A model generated the notes under the pieces. It worked only from the letters and a program-made list of their open reading frames with translations, did not search any database and was not told the origin of the DNA. A program made the translations under genes and the position numbers. Below, piece by piece: positions 24,768 to 31,737 of a stretch of DNA of 36,084 nucleotides. Positions within the stretch are counted from its first letter, which is position 1; each line of letters starts with the position of its first letter. This stretch comes from Myxococcales bacterium (GTDB lineage Bacteria > Myxococcota_A > Polyangia > Polyangiales > Ga0077539). Location of the stretch: contig JAUSAZ010000003.1 of NCBI GenBank assembly GCA_030652255.1, forward strand, positions 1 to 36,084. Reading direction: 5' to 3'.

Positions 24768-25796
24768 CTAGGATGCGCGCGGCAGCCCGTAGGCCTCGGC
24801 CAGCAGCTCGAAGGAGCGCAGGCGCTTCGCCTGGTCGGCCGCGAACATCGCGATCATCACCTCGTCGGCCTGCGTGGAGGCCACGAGGGCGTCGATGCGG
24901 GCCTTCACCTCGTCGGGCGTGCCGACGATCTGCGCCGCGCGGATGCCCTCCACGGCCGCGGCCTCGGCCGGGGTGAAGCGGTAGGTGCGCGCCTCGGCGG
25001 CGTTGAGGAGGCGCGCGGGGCGGCCGGTGCGCAGCCGCGCGAAGGCCACCAGGGTGGGGATGGCCATCTCCTCGGCGTCGGCCCGGGTGGGCGCGCAGAA
25101 CACCGAGAGCGCGAGGATGGCGTGGGGTCGCTCGAGGGCGCCGGGCTGGAAGCGCTGGCGGTAGGCGAGCATGGGCACCTCCGGGGACTCCGGGCTGAAG
25201 TGCGCCGCGAAGGCGAAGCCGTGGCCGATCTGCGCCGCGAGGTGGGCGCTGTAGTCGCTCGACCCGAGGAGCCAGACGGGCGGCAGCGGCACGTCGTCGG
25301 GCTGCGCCGTCACCGTCGCGAAGGGGTGGCCCGCGTCGAACTCCGCGCGCCCGCCAAACGCCAGCAGGGCGCCGAGCTGCGCGGGGAAGTCGTCGGCGCG
25401 CACCGCCTCGCGCGAGCGGCGCAGGGCGAGGGCGGTGGTGGGGTCGGTGCCCGGCGCGCGGCCGATGCCGAGGTCGACGCGCCCTGGGAGCATCGCCTCG
25501 AGCAGACGGTAGGTCTCGGCCACCTTCAGGGGCGAGTGGTTGGGGAGCATCACGCCGCCGGACCCGAGGCGGATGCGGGAGGTCACCATGCCCGCGCGGG
25601 TGATCATGATCTCCGGGGTGGTGCTCGCGATGGCGGGCATGTTGTGGTGCTCGGCGTACCAGAGCCGGGTGTACCCGAGGGCGTCGGCGAGGCGGGCGAG
25701 CTCGAGGCTGTGCGCGAGCGCCTGCGCGCTGGTCATGCCGTTGGCCAGCGGTACGAGGTCGAGGATCGAGAGCGGGAGCGTGGACGCAGTGGCCAT
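24768..25796 (-). CDS. Luciferase-like flavin-dependent monooxygenase (group 1)
   Basis: 342 residues. The sequence follows the bacterial luciferase-like TIM-barrel family, 'luciferase family oxidoreductase group 1': LSILDLVPLANGMTSAQAL, LGYTRLWYAEHHNMP, RIRLGSGGVMLPNHSPLKVA, GRVDLGIGRAPGTDP, and near the end IVGTPDEVKARIDAL. Such enzymes use FMNH2 from a partner reductase to oxidise an organic substrate; the substrate is unknown. The frame is open upstream, but the ATG at 25796 gives the family's usual length and start. It is divergent from the VOC dioxygenase-like gene, with a palindrome in between. Confidence 0.9.
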   Translation of the reverse strand: MATASTLPLSILDLVPLANGMTSAQALAHSLELARLADALGYTRLWYAEHHNMPAIASTTPEIMITRAGMVTSRIRLGSGGVMLPNHSPLKVAETYRLLEAMLPGRVDLGIGRAPGTDPTTALALRRSREAVRADDFPAQLGALLAFGGRAEFDAGHPFATVTAQPDDVPLPPVWLLGSSDYSAHLAAQIGHGFAFAAHFSPESPEVPMLAYRQRFQPGALERPHAILALSVFCAPTRADAEEMAIPTLVAFARLRTGRPARLLNAAEARTYRFTPAEAAAVEGIRAAQIVGTPDEVKARIDALVASTQADEVMIAMFAADQAKRLRSFELLAEAYGLPRAS

Positions 25797-25871
25797 GGGG
25801 TGGGGTTGTGCTCCGGCCGCGCGCGGCGCGCCAGCCACGCGGGGCCGGGAAGGGTTCTGACTGGTTGATGA

Positions 25872-25887
25872 GCGGTGGATACACCGC
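25872..25887. promoter_or_regulatory. 6-4-6 palindrome, candidate operator between divergent genes
   Basis: GCGGTG (25872-25877) and CACCGC (25882-25887) form a perfect inverted repeat around GATA, 29 bases before the VOC gene and 75 bases before the luciferase-like gene on the other strand. The size suits a dimeric helix-turn-helix repressor. No regulator gene is adjacent. Confidence 0.4.
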
Positions 25888-25901
25888 CGGTGGAAAGGTA
25901 T

Positions 25902-25907
25902 TAGTCT
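25902..25907 (+). promoter_or_regulatory. -10-like box TAGTCT before the VOC gene
   Basis: TAGTCT fits TANNNT and lies nine bases before the ATG. There is no ribosome-binding sequence close to the start (GGAAAGG is about 18 bases away), so a leaderless or near-leaderless mRNA is likely. Confidence 0.3.
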
Positions 25908-25916
25908 CCGCGCGCC

Positions 25917-26675
25917 ATGACGACGACGAAGCCCGCGTTCCTGAACTTCCGGGTCGACCACATGACCCTGCTGCTGCAACCGGCGCTCTACAACGTGGCG
26001 TACGTGCTGTTCAAGACGGTGCTCGGGGTAGGGCCCGACGAGCTGCTCTACGACAAGCGCAAGGAGTGGGTGCCGGGCGAGGGGGAGCAGTCGATGACCT
26101 ACGCCGTGCGGCTCGGTCACGGCGCCGACGACCCGAAGCTCACCAACACCATCATCGCGGTGGTGCAGCCGAGCGAGCCCGCGGGGCAGCCGTCGCACGT
26201 CCGCACGATGCTCGACTCGCACGAGGCCGCGGCGCACTGGCAGCACATCGCGCTGCGCACGCCCGACCTGCTGGCCTTCCACCAGCACGCGCTCGAGCGC
26301 GGGGTGAACTTCATCACCCCCATCCTCAAGGACGACGACGAGAACCTCATCCAGGTGTTCAGCGGGGAGTGGTTCTTCCCGGGCACGAAGCCGAGCGGGG
26401 TGTTCTTCGAGTTCCTGCAGCGCGACCCGTCGGACCAGACCGTGGCGCGGCTCAACGACCAGAACCGCAAGTGGTTCCGCGACGAGACCTTCCTCGGGCT
26501 GTACGTCGAGAAGGAGCGCGAGTACCAGAGCGGCGCGGTGCGCCCCTTCATCGACGACGCGCTCTTCAAGCAGCTCCACGAGCGCGTCGGGGGAAAGAAG
26601 ATCTGGGAGATCGACGACGCGGCGCTCGCGAGCGCCGAGGCGCTGATGATGGAGTACGCGAAGTCGCAGCGCTGA
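25917..26675 (+). CDS. VOC-superfamily / hydroxyphenylpyruvate-dioxygenase-like protein
   Basis: 252 residues. Two vicinal-oxygen-chelate modules with plausible metal ligands: His15 in FRVDHMTLLL, His110 in WQHIALRTPDL and Glu165 in GVFFEFLQRD, the 2-His-1-Glu set of HPPD-like iron enzymes. It is shorter than typical HPPD (about 350 residues) and lacks most of its C-terminal helix region, so it may act on another aromatic or keto-acid substrate, or may not be a dioxygenase at all. Divergent from the luciferase-like monooxygenase with a shared candidate operator, so the two may act on one compound. This is inference. Confidence 0.75.
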   Translation: MTTTKPAFLNFRVDHMTLLLQPALYNVAYVLFKTVLGVGPDELLYDKRKEWVPGEGEQSMTYAVRLGHGADDPKLTNTIIAVVQPSEPAGQPSHVRTMLDSHEAAAHWQHIALRTPDLLAFHQHALERGVNFITPILKDDDENLIQVFSGEWFFPGTKPSGVFFEFLQRDPSDQTVARLNDQNRKWFRDETFLGLYVEKEREYQSGAVRPFIDDALFKQLHERVGGKKIWEIDDAALASAEALMMEYAKSQR

Positions 26676-26708
26676 GGGACGTACCCCCCGGGCCACGGGC
26701 GGGTGGGC

Positions 26709-26714
26709 TACGCT
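26709..26714 (+). promoter_or_regulatory. -10-like box TACGCT before the Uma2 gene
   Basis: TACGCT lies six bases before the ATG at 26721, inside an 18-base segment (26706-26723) that is repeated exactly before the HGGxSTG-like gene. No Shine-Dalgarno sequence is present, so transcription probably starts at the ATG. Confidence 0.45.
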
Positions 26715-26720
26715 CGCGGC

Positions 26721-27329
26721 ATGTCAGGCGACGCCGCGCGCACGATCGACCCGGAGTTTCCCAACCTCGCGCCCGACGTCGTGGAGGGCTATCGCAACGC
26801 GCCGGAGACGATGGTCGCGGAGATCATCGGCGGCGAGCTGCTGACGATGCCTCGCCCCCACCGACAGCATGTCCACGCGGCGTCCGCGCTCGGTGAAGAG
26901 CTGGGGCCGCCCTTCCGTCGAGGGCGCGGCGGTCCGGGCGGGTGGGTGATCCTCGACGAGCCCGAGCTGCGCTTCGGTGCGCTCCCCGACATCGTGATCC
27001 CCGACCTCGCAGGGTGGAGGCGCGAACGCGTCCCCGCGGACTTCCTCGCCGGGACCGAGCCGACCTTCATCACGCTGGCGCCCGACTGGGTGTGCGAGGT
27101 GCTCTCGCCCTCGACCGAGCGTGTCGACCGCGGGCGCAAGCTGGACCTGTACCGCCGCGAGGGCGTCGCGCACGTCTGGCTGGTGTCGCCTGCGTTGCAG
27201 ACGCTCGAGGTGCTCCGCCGTCACGACCTGGGGTGGCTGCTGGTCGCGACCTTCGCGGGCGACACCGCGGTGCGCGCGGAGCCCTTCGACGCCGTGGAGC
27301 TCGACCTCGCCGGGCTGTGGTCGCTGTAG
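26721..27329 (+). CDS. Uma2 (DUF820) family PD-(D/E)xK nuclease-like protein
   Basis: 202 residues. Family pattern: an N-terminal EIIGGELLTMPRPHRQHVHA; the catalytic Asp in LPDIVIPDLAGW; Glu in WVCEVLSPST; Lys in RGRKLDLYRREGVAHVWLV. This is the restriction-endonuclease fold of the Uma2 family, abundant in cyanobacteria and some Myxococcota, whose role is not firmly known. All three active-site positions appear intact. A GTG at 26703 would add six residues, but the ATG directly follows the TACGCT box. The next gene starts 23 bases after the stop. Confidence 0.88.
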   Translation: MSGDAARTIDPEFPNLAPDVVEGYRNAPETMVAEIIGGELLTMPRPHRQHVHAASALGEELGPPFRRGRGGPGGWVILDEPELRFGALPDIVIPDLAGWRRERVPADFLAGTEPTFITLAPDWVCEVLSPSTERVDRGRKLDLYRREGVAHVWLVSPALQTLEVLRRHDLGWLLVATFAGDTAVRAEPFDAVELDLAGLWSL

Positions 27330-27352
27330 CCGGACGCGCGCTGGTGAACCCG

Positions 27353-27703
27353 ATGGGCTGCCCTCGATGCGAGGCGGAGCAGCGCGCCCGGCGGGTGCGG
27401 TCGCTGACGAACATCGCAGCGGGCGTGGGCATCGGGGTCTTCGCCCTGCCCTGCTGGGTCTCGTTGGCAGCAGTCGACGCCGTCGAACCGACCAGGTCGT
27501 GGTTGGTCGCGGTGCAGCACCATCTCGGGCACCTGCTGGCGCTGGCGCTGTTGCTCGGCTGCGTCGCGCTCCGACTGCGGGTCGTCGCCGGCCGCCTCGC
27601 CCGTCGCGCCTCGACGCCGCTCCCTGCGCCAGCTGTCGGCCGGCTGGCGACCTACCGCGACGTTCGGTCGGGGGAGTGCCCGCGGCACCCGTTCGTGGGG
27701 TGA
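27353..27703 (+). CDS. Small membrane protein with N-terminal CxxC and two helices
   Basis: 116 residues from ATG (a GTG at 27344 would add three). It begins MGCPRCEAEQRARRVR, a CxxC pair followed by a basic stretch. Two hydrophobic helices follow (NIAAGVGIGVFALPCWVSLA and HLGHLLALALLLGCVALRLR), then a basic tail and a final CPRHPFVG. The CxxC may bind zinc or iron on the cytoplasmic side. No family recognised. It follows the Uma2 gene closely and may be co-transcribed. Confidence 0.55.
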   Translation: MGCPRCEAEQRARRVRSLTNIAAGVGIGVFALPCWVSLAAVDAVEPTRSWLVAVQHHLGHLLALALLLGCVALRLRVVAGRLARRASTPLPAPAVGRLATYRDVRSGECPRHPFVG

Positions 27704-27768
27704 GCGTCGCGCCGGTGGTGCTCGCGCTCGTCGTCGGCGCTCCCGATGCGCGGCCCCGCGCCGCTGGC

Positions 27769-27774
27769 TACGCT
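27769..27774 (+). promoter_or_regulatory. -10-like box TACGCT before the HGGxSTG-like gene
   Basis: TACGCT six bases before the ATG at 27781, in an exact 18-base copy (27766-27783) of the segment before the Uma2 gene. No ribosome-binding sequence. Confidence 0.45.
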
Positions 27775-27780
27775 CGCGGC

Positions 27781-28248
27781 ATGAACGTCGAGCTGGCGGA
27801 CACCCGATGCGACCCGGACAGAATTACGCAGGAGGCCGCACCCCGCGCTCGCTACGTCCCGCCGCAGTGCGGCGCCCGGTGTCGCGACGGCCACGCCTGC
27901 AAGGCTGCCACGATGCTCTGGAAGGCGCGCTGCCGGATGCACGGCGGGGCGTCGATCGGGGCGCGCACGCCGGAGGGCAAAGCGAAGGTGCTGGCGTGCC
28001 TCGCGGCGGGTCGAGCGCGACGTCGGCTGGTCCCCCCAGCCCCGATGCTCCGAGCTCATCGCCGCACACCACTTTGCGTTGGCTCTAGCGGGGACGCTTC
28101 GCGGCGGCGCGCTTCGACGCCTTCGGTGCGGTGCTCGACCCGCTCGCGGCCCTCGGCTTCGCGGCCTTGCTGGCCCCGCCTGTCGCGCCATCCCGGCGAG
28201 ACGCCTTCGCTGGCGACGAGACCGGGGCCGCGTCGAGTGCGCGCTTGA
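27781..28248 (+). CDS. HGGxSTG-like phage-associated protein, 3' end doubtful
   Basis: 155 residues as an open frame. The N-terminal 80 residues carry a Cys/His cluster, CGARC-x4-C and CRMHGGASIGARTPEGKAK, which matches the HGGxSTG family (usual motif C..HGG.STG..T.EG) often found among phage genes; Thr is replaced by Ile here. From about residue 95 onward (SSGDASRRRASTPSVRCSTR) the sequence looks like noncoding GC-rich frame and overlaps a convergent gene by more than 160 bases. The true protein may be truncated or frameshifted near 28080, so the end is uncertain. Function of the family is unknown to me. Confidence 0.6.
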   Translation: MNVELADTRCDPDRITQEAAPRARYVPPQCGARCRDGHACKAATMLWKARCRMHGGASIGARTPEGKAKVLACLAAGRARRRLVPPAPMLRAHRRTPLCVGSSGDASRRRASTPSVRCSTRSRPSASRPCWPRLSRHPGETPSLATRPGPRRVRA

Positions 28249-28411
28249 ACTCCGCCCGGTGCTTCGCGGGCGGCGGGTAGAGGGCGGCGGCGGCCTCGAG
28301 CTCTGCGCGGGTAAGCTCGCCCCCACCCTTGCGCATCACCGTTACGCGGACCTCGAGGCCGGCCGGGAGCGCGTCGGGGGTTGGGAGCTTCGTGGTGTAC
28401 AGGGTGGCCAT
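28085..28411 (-). CDS. Small basic protein with a Lys/Ala/Pro-rich tail
   Basis: 108 residues from ATG at 28411 (GGAG nine bases upstream); an upstream ATG at 28426 would add five. The N-terminal half is folded-looking (LYTTKLPTPDALPAGLEVRV; GGELTRAELEAAAALYPP). The C-terminal 45 residues (PAKASRRDGATGG ... ASKRAAAKRPR) are histone-H1-like and suggest nucleic-acid binding. No family recognised. It lies 45 bp downstream of the HNH gene on the same strand and overlaps the 3' end of the HGGxSTG-like frame. Confidence 0.6.
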   Translation of the reverse strand: MATLYTTKLPTPDALPAGLEVRVTVMRKGGGELTRAELEAAAALYPPPAKHRAEFKRALDAAPVSSPAKASRRDGATGGASKAAKPRAASGSSTAPKASKRAAAKRPR

Positions 28412-28456
28412 GGCGTCATTCTCCATCGAGATGGGGGAACATGGGAGCCCCGGGCG

Positions 28457-28849
28457 TCAGGGCAGCGCTCGGACGGTCGCGGCGGTCACCCGGTCCTGCA
28501 TCGCGGCCACCTTCGCCGGAGCGACCCCCCGGGCGACGAGCATCCGGGCGAACCCGGCGAGGTCCTGGGGGCCCTTGGCAGCGTTGCACCCCAGGCACGC
28601 GGCGACGAGGTTCGTCGGGGCGTTGACCACGCGGGCCGGGACGCGCGCGGCGAAGTGCGCACGGGGCGTGACGTGGTCGACCTGCATCACGACGTTCGCC
28701 GCGCCGCAGTACTGGCAGGAGAAGAGGTCGCGGGCGGCGATGCAGAACGCGAGGGCGGCGCGGACCTTCGCAGTGTTCGGAGCGGGGATCGTGAAGTGCA
28801 CTCCCACGCCCCGCAGTATGCCCCGCGCGACGGGCCTCGCGAACGTCAC
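28457..28849 (-). CDS. HNH endonuclease
   Basis: 130 residues from GTG at 28849; in-frame GTGs at 28807 and 28801 are possible shorter starts. The HNH/zinc pattern is complete: CQYCG, then VDHVTPRA (metal and base residues Asp-His), then NLVAACLGCNAAKG. Small HNH proteins of this kind occur in phages and as stand-alone homing-like or restriction nucleases; many cleave DNA non-specifically or nick it. It sits upstream of the basic small protein and beside the HGGxSTG-like gene, supporting a phage origin for 27781-28849. Confidence 0.88.
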   Translation of the reverse strand: MTFARPVARGILRGVGVHFTIPAPNTAKVRAALAFCIAARDLFSCQYCGAANVVMQVDHVTPRAHFAARVPARVVNAPTNLVAACLGCNAAKGPQDLAGFARMLVARGVAPAKVAAMQDRVTAATVRALP

Positions 28850-28870
28850 CGGCCGGGGCTACAGCACCAA

Positions 28871-30586
28871 TCACCTCACCCACAACCCATAGAACTCCGC
28901 CCCCGCAGTGGGCGTGATCGCGTCCGAGCGGTCGTTGACGTCCGCCTCGCCGATGCGCGGGTTGCACGCGCTCCCGCTGCAGAAGGCACCGAGGCCCGTC
29001 GGGTAGTCCACGTTGTCGCGGTAGCTCGTCGACAGGTACGTCCGGTCGCGGTTGGTGTCCTGCGCGCCGTCGGCCTCGCCGGCCTTCAGGTACAGCCGCG
29101 CGCGGGCCGCCCCGTTGAGCAGCGCGGTGTCCCCGGCGCGCGGCGTGGCGCTCGCGATCACGCACGCGTGGGTGCAGTCCGGGTGGCGCGTGAACACCTC
29201 CGAGCCGCCGCAGGTCCAGTCGAGCCGCGCCAGAGAGGCCTGCAGCGAGCGCCCCTGAAGGCACCCGTCGTCCGTCGCCAGCAGGAACGCGTTCCGATGC
29301 GTGATCATCAGCGCCCGCCCCTCGACGGTCGCGAAGGCCAGCGAGCGGTAGTCCGCGTTGGCCGCCGGGTCGAGCGCCCCGAAGGTCGCCGTCGCGCTCT
29401 CCCACGCGTTGGGCGCCGGCGACGTCACCAGCCAGCTCCCCGCGTTGGCCGCGTCGCCGCTGTTGGTCACCGTGGCGACGTAGGTCCAGCCCCCGCCCGC
29501 CGTGGTCATGTTGCAGAACACCTCCAGCGCCGCCCCCGGCCCCGTCCCATCGGGGTCGATGGTGTAGCGCCCGTCCGGCGCCGTCGGCCGCTGCGCCTTC
29601 AGCTCCTGGCAGCTCCGCGGCAGCGCGCAGCGCCCCGCCACGCACGCCCCGTCCGCGCACACCGTCCCGCACGCGCCGCAGTGGCGCGCGTCGCTGCGCA
29701 GGTCCACCTCGCAGCCGTTGCCCGCGGCGTTGTCGCAGTCGCCGAAGCCCATCTCGCAGGCCGCCACCCCGCACGCCCCCGCCGCGCAGCTCGCCGTCGC
29801 GCGGGCCGGGGAACACACCCGCCCGCACGCCCCGCAGTTGGCCACGTCGGCGCCGAGCGCCGTCTCGCACCCGTTGTCGGCCATGGCGTCGCAGTCGCCG
29901 AAGCCCGCCCCGCAGCCCGCGACCCGGCACGCGCCGGCCACGCAGGCCGCGGTGGCGTTGGTGAGCGCGCAGGCCCTATCGCAGATGCCGCAGTGCGCGG
30001 GCGACGTCGCCGTGTCCACGCAGCGGTCGCCGCACAGCACCTGTCCGCTCGGGCAGCGGCACGCGCCCGCCTCGCAGCCCTGCCCCGCGGCGCACGCGGC
30101 GTCGCACGCCCCGCAGTGCCGCGCGTCGGCGCCGAGGGTCACGCACGCCGCCCCGCAGGCCACCTGTCCCGTCGGGCACGAGAGCCGGCACGCGCCCATG
30201 GCGCAGACCTGCCCCCCCGGGCAGACGGTGCCGCACGCGCCGCAGTGGGCCGGGTCGTTGGCCGTGGTCACGCAGCGGTTGTCACAGAGGGTCTCCATCG
30301 CCGCGCAGCTCGGAGGGACGTCGACGGAGACATCGGGAGCGCCCGCGTCGGGAGCGCCCGCGTCGGGAGCGCCCGCATCGGGAGCACCCGCATCGGGAGC
30401 GCCCACATCGGGAGCGCCCGCGTCGGGAGCGCCCGCGTCGGGAGCGCCCACGTCGGGAGCGCCCGCGTCGGGAGCGCCCACGTCGGTGGTGTCGGGCGCG
30501 GCGTCGCCGCCGACGACGCTGGTGTTGGTGCTACAGGCGCTTGTGAGGGCGAGGCCGAGCGTGACGAGCAGGTGGGTCGGGCGCAT
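28871..30586 (-). CDS. Lipoprotein with GAPD(A/V) stalk, Cys-rich repeats and fibrinogen-like domain
   Basis: 571 residues. Signal peptide with lipobox ALTSAC (Cys18). Then ten perfect-length GAPDA/GAPDV pentapeptides form a flexible stalk. About five Cys-rich repeats follow, of the HCGACGTVCPGGQVC and CDNRCVTTANDPAHC type that is common in Myxococcota surface proteins. The last 220 residues are a fibrinogen-C-like domain: SCQELKAQRPTAPDGRYTID, FCNMTTAGGGWTYV, and a Ca-site region near the end. Fibrinogen-like domains bind sugars or proteins. It is the last gene of the run that begins with the two outer-membrane barrels, 53 bp after the second, so I infer a surface-exposed partner of that pair. 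Confidence 0.88.
   Translation of the reverse strand: MRPTHLLVTLGLALTSACSTNTSVVGGDAAPDTTDVGAPDAGAPDVGAPDAGAPDAGAPDVGAPDAGAPDAGAPDAGAPDAGAPDVSVDVPPSCAAMETLCDNRCVTTANDPAHCGACGTVCPGGQVCAMGACRLSCPTGQVACGAACVTLGADARHCGACDAACAAGQGCEAGACRCPSGQVLCGDRCVDTATSPAHCGICDRACALTNATAACVAGACRVAGCGAGFGDCDAMADNGCETALGADVANCGACGRVCSPARATASCAAGACGVAACEMGFGDCDNAAGNGCEVDLRSDARHCGACGTVCADGACVAGRCALPRSCQELKAQRPTAPDGRYTIDPDGTGPGAALEVFCNMTTAGGGWTYVATVTNSGDAANAGSWLVTSPAPNAWESATATFGALDPAANADYRSLAFATVEGRALMITHRNAFLLATDDGCLQGRSLQASLARLDWTCGGSEVFTRHPDCTHACVIASATPRAGDTALLNGAARARLYLKAGEADGAQDTNRDRTYLSTSYRDNVDYPTGLGAFCSGSACNPRIGEADVNDRSDAITPTAGAEFYGLWVR
30335..30484. repeat. Ten 15-bp tandem repeats encoding the GAPD(A/V) stalk
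   Basis: Ten contiguous copies of a 15-bp unit (plus-strand GGGAGCGCCCGCGTC with one or two variable bases) encode GAPDA or GAPDV on the minus strand. Unit copies are near-identical at the DNA level, so copy number could change by slippage or recombination without breaking the frame. Confidence 0.92.
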
Positions 30587-30639
30587 CGACGAGGGATGCA
30601 CCCGTCGGGGGTCGATGGGCAATAGATCGTCGCCGCTCT

Positions 30640-31728
30640 TCAGAACGACACCCGCACCGAGCCCCCGCCGGTGAAGCCGCCCGCGTCCTGCTGGCGCGCG
30701 CCGTAGCCCACCCGCGCGAGCACCGTCAGGTGCCGCCCGAAGTGCCGCCCGCCCTCGGCCAGCAGGCGCAGGCCCCACTGGTCGTTGGCGCCCGGCTGGC
30801 TCGTGAGCTCGATGCCGGCCCCGAGGGGCGTGTCGCGCGCGGTCTCCCAGCGCATCCACGCCGAGGCCGTCAGCCCGTAGCTGGTGATCCCCTGGAACCC
30901 GAGGCTCACCACCGCGGGCTGCCCGGTGCCCACGTCGAGCCGCAGCCCGCCGCCGACCTGCACCGTCTCCTCGTTGGCCCCGAGCGTCCCCAGCACGTGC
31001 AGCGACACCAGCTCCACCAGCCGGAACTCCACCGACGCCGTCGCCGCCACCAGCCCGACGTCCCGCGTGCGCGGCCCCTCGGAGGTGCTGCGCGTCGTCT
31101 GCCCGTCGAGCCGGTCGACCCGCACCGCGACCGAGCGCACCCGGCGGTGGAAGCGATACCGCACCTCGCCCCAGAGCGTGTACCAGTGGTCCGGGCAGCG
31201 GTCGCCCGAGGCCCTGCCGCAGCGCTCGCCGTTGGTGTTGGGCGCCGCGCCGAAGTCCGTGTACTCGCCGCCGCCGGTGATCTCCAGGCGGCGTCCGCGG
31301 TGGCGGGTGAGCTCGATGAGCTCGCGCTCGTCGCCCTCCTCGGGGCGCAGCACGACGCGATGCGGGTGCTCCTCCGAGGCGAAGCTCGCGCGGGTCGCGC
31401 CGTCGACCAGCTCGAGCACCACGTAGTAGTCCATCGCCCGCGCGGTGATGGGCTGCGCGGGCAGGTCGACGCGCCAGCCGCCGGCGTCGCGGGTGGCCAC
31501 CGACGAGCGCCACGCGCCGATCCCTCCCGGGCGCCAGCGCACCACGAGGCGGGTGACGCGCTCCAGGTGGCGGATGCCGAAGCGCAGGGGCAGGGCCTCG
31601 CGGGCGTGGGCCGCGGCGGGAGGGGCGTGCTCGATGGACGGGAGCTCGGGCGTTGCGGGCGACTGCGCGCGAGCGTTGTGGGCGAGGGCGCAGAGGGAGA
31701 GCGCGAGGCAGAGGGCGGAGGTTCGCAT
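30640..31728 (-). CDS. Outer-membrane beta-barrel protein with periplasmic beta-sandwich domain (B)
   Basis: 362 residues. Signal peptide ending AHNARAQS (cleavage about residue 21). Residues about 45-130 form an E-set-like beta-sandwich with DYYVVLELVDG and EHPHRVVLRPEEGD. The rest alternates polar and hydrophobic residues in barrel fashion (LEITGGGEYTDFGA, WGEVRYRFHRRV, TASVEFRLVE, VSLGFQGITSYGLTASAWMR) and ends with the outer-membrane signature VRVSF. Starts nine bases after the stop of the related upstream gene. Function unknown; probably a porin-like or structural barrel. Confidence 0.75.
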   Translation of the reverse strand: MRTSALCLALSLCALAHNARAQSPATPELPSIEHAPPAAAHAREALPLRFGIRHLERVTRLVVRWRPGGIGAWRSSVATRDAGGWRVDLPAQPITARAMDYYVVLELVDGATRASFASEEHPHRVVLRPEEGDERELIELTRHRGRRLEITGGGEYTDFGAAPNTNGERCGRASGDRCPDHWYTLWGEVRYRFHRRVRSVAVRVDRLDGQTTRSTSEGPRTRDVGLVAATASVEFRLVELVSLHVLGTLGANEETVQVGGGLRLDVGTGQPAVVSLGFQGITSYGLTASAWMRWETARDTPLGAGIELTSQPGANDQWGLRLLAEGGRHFGRHLTVLARVGYGARQQDAGGFTGGGSVRVSF

Positions 31729-31737
31729 TTCGGGTAC

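Noticed and set aside
30335..30484. Possible CRISPR array (regular short repeats)
   Set aside because: The repeats are contiguous 15-bp units without spacers, in frame within a lipoprotein gene, encoding GAPD(A/V).
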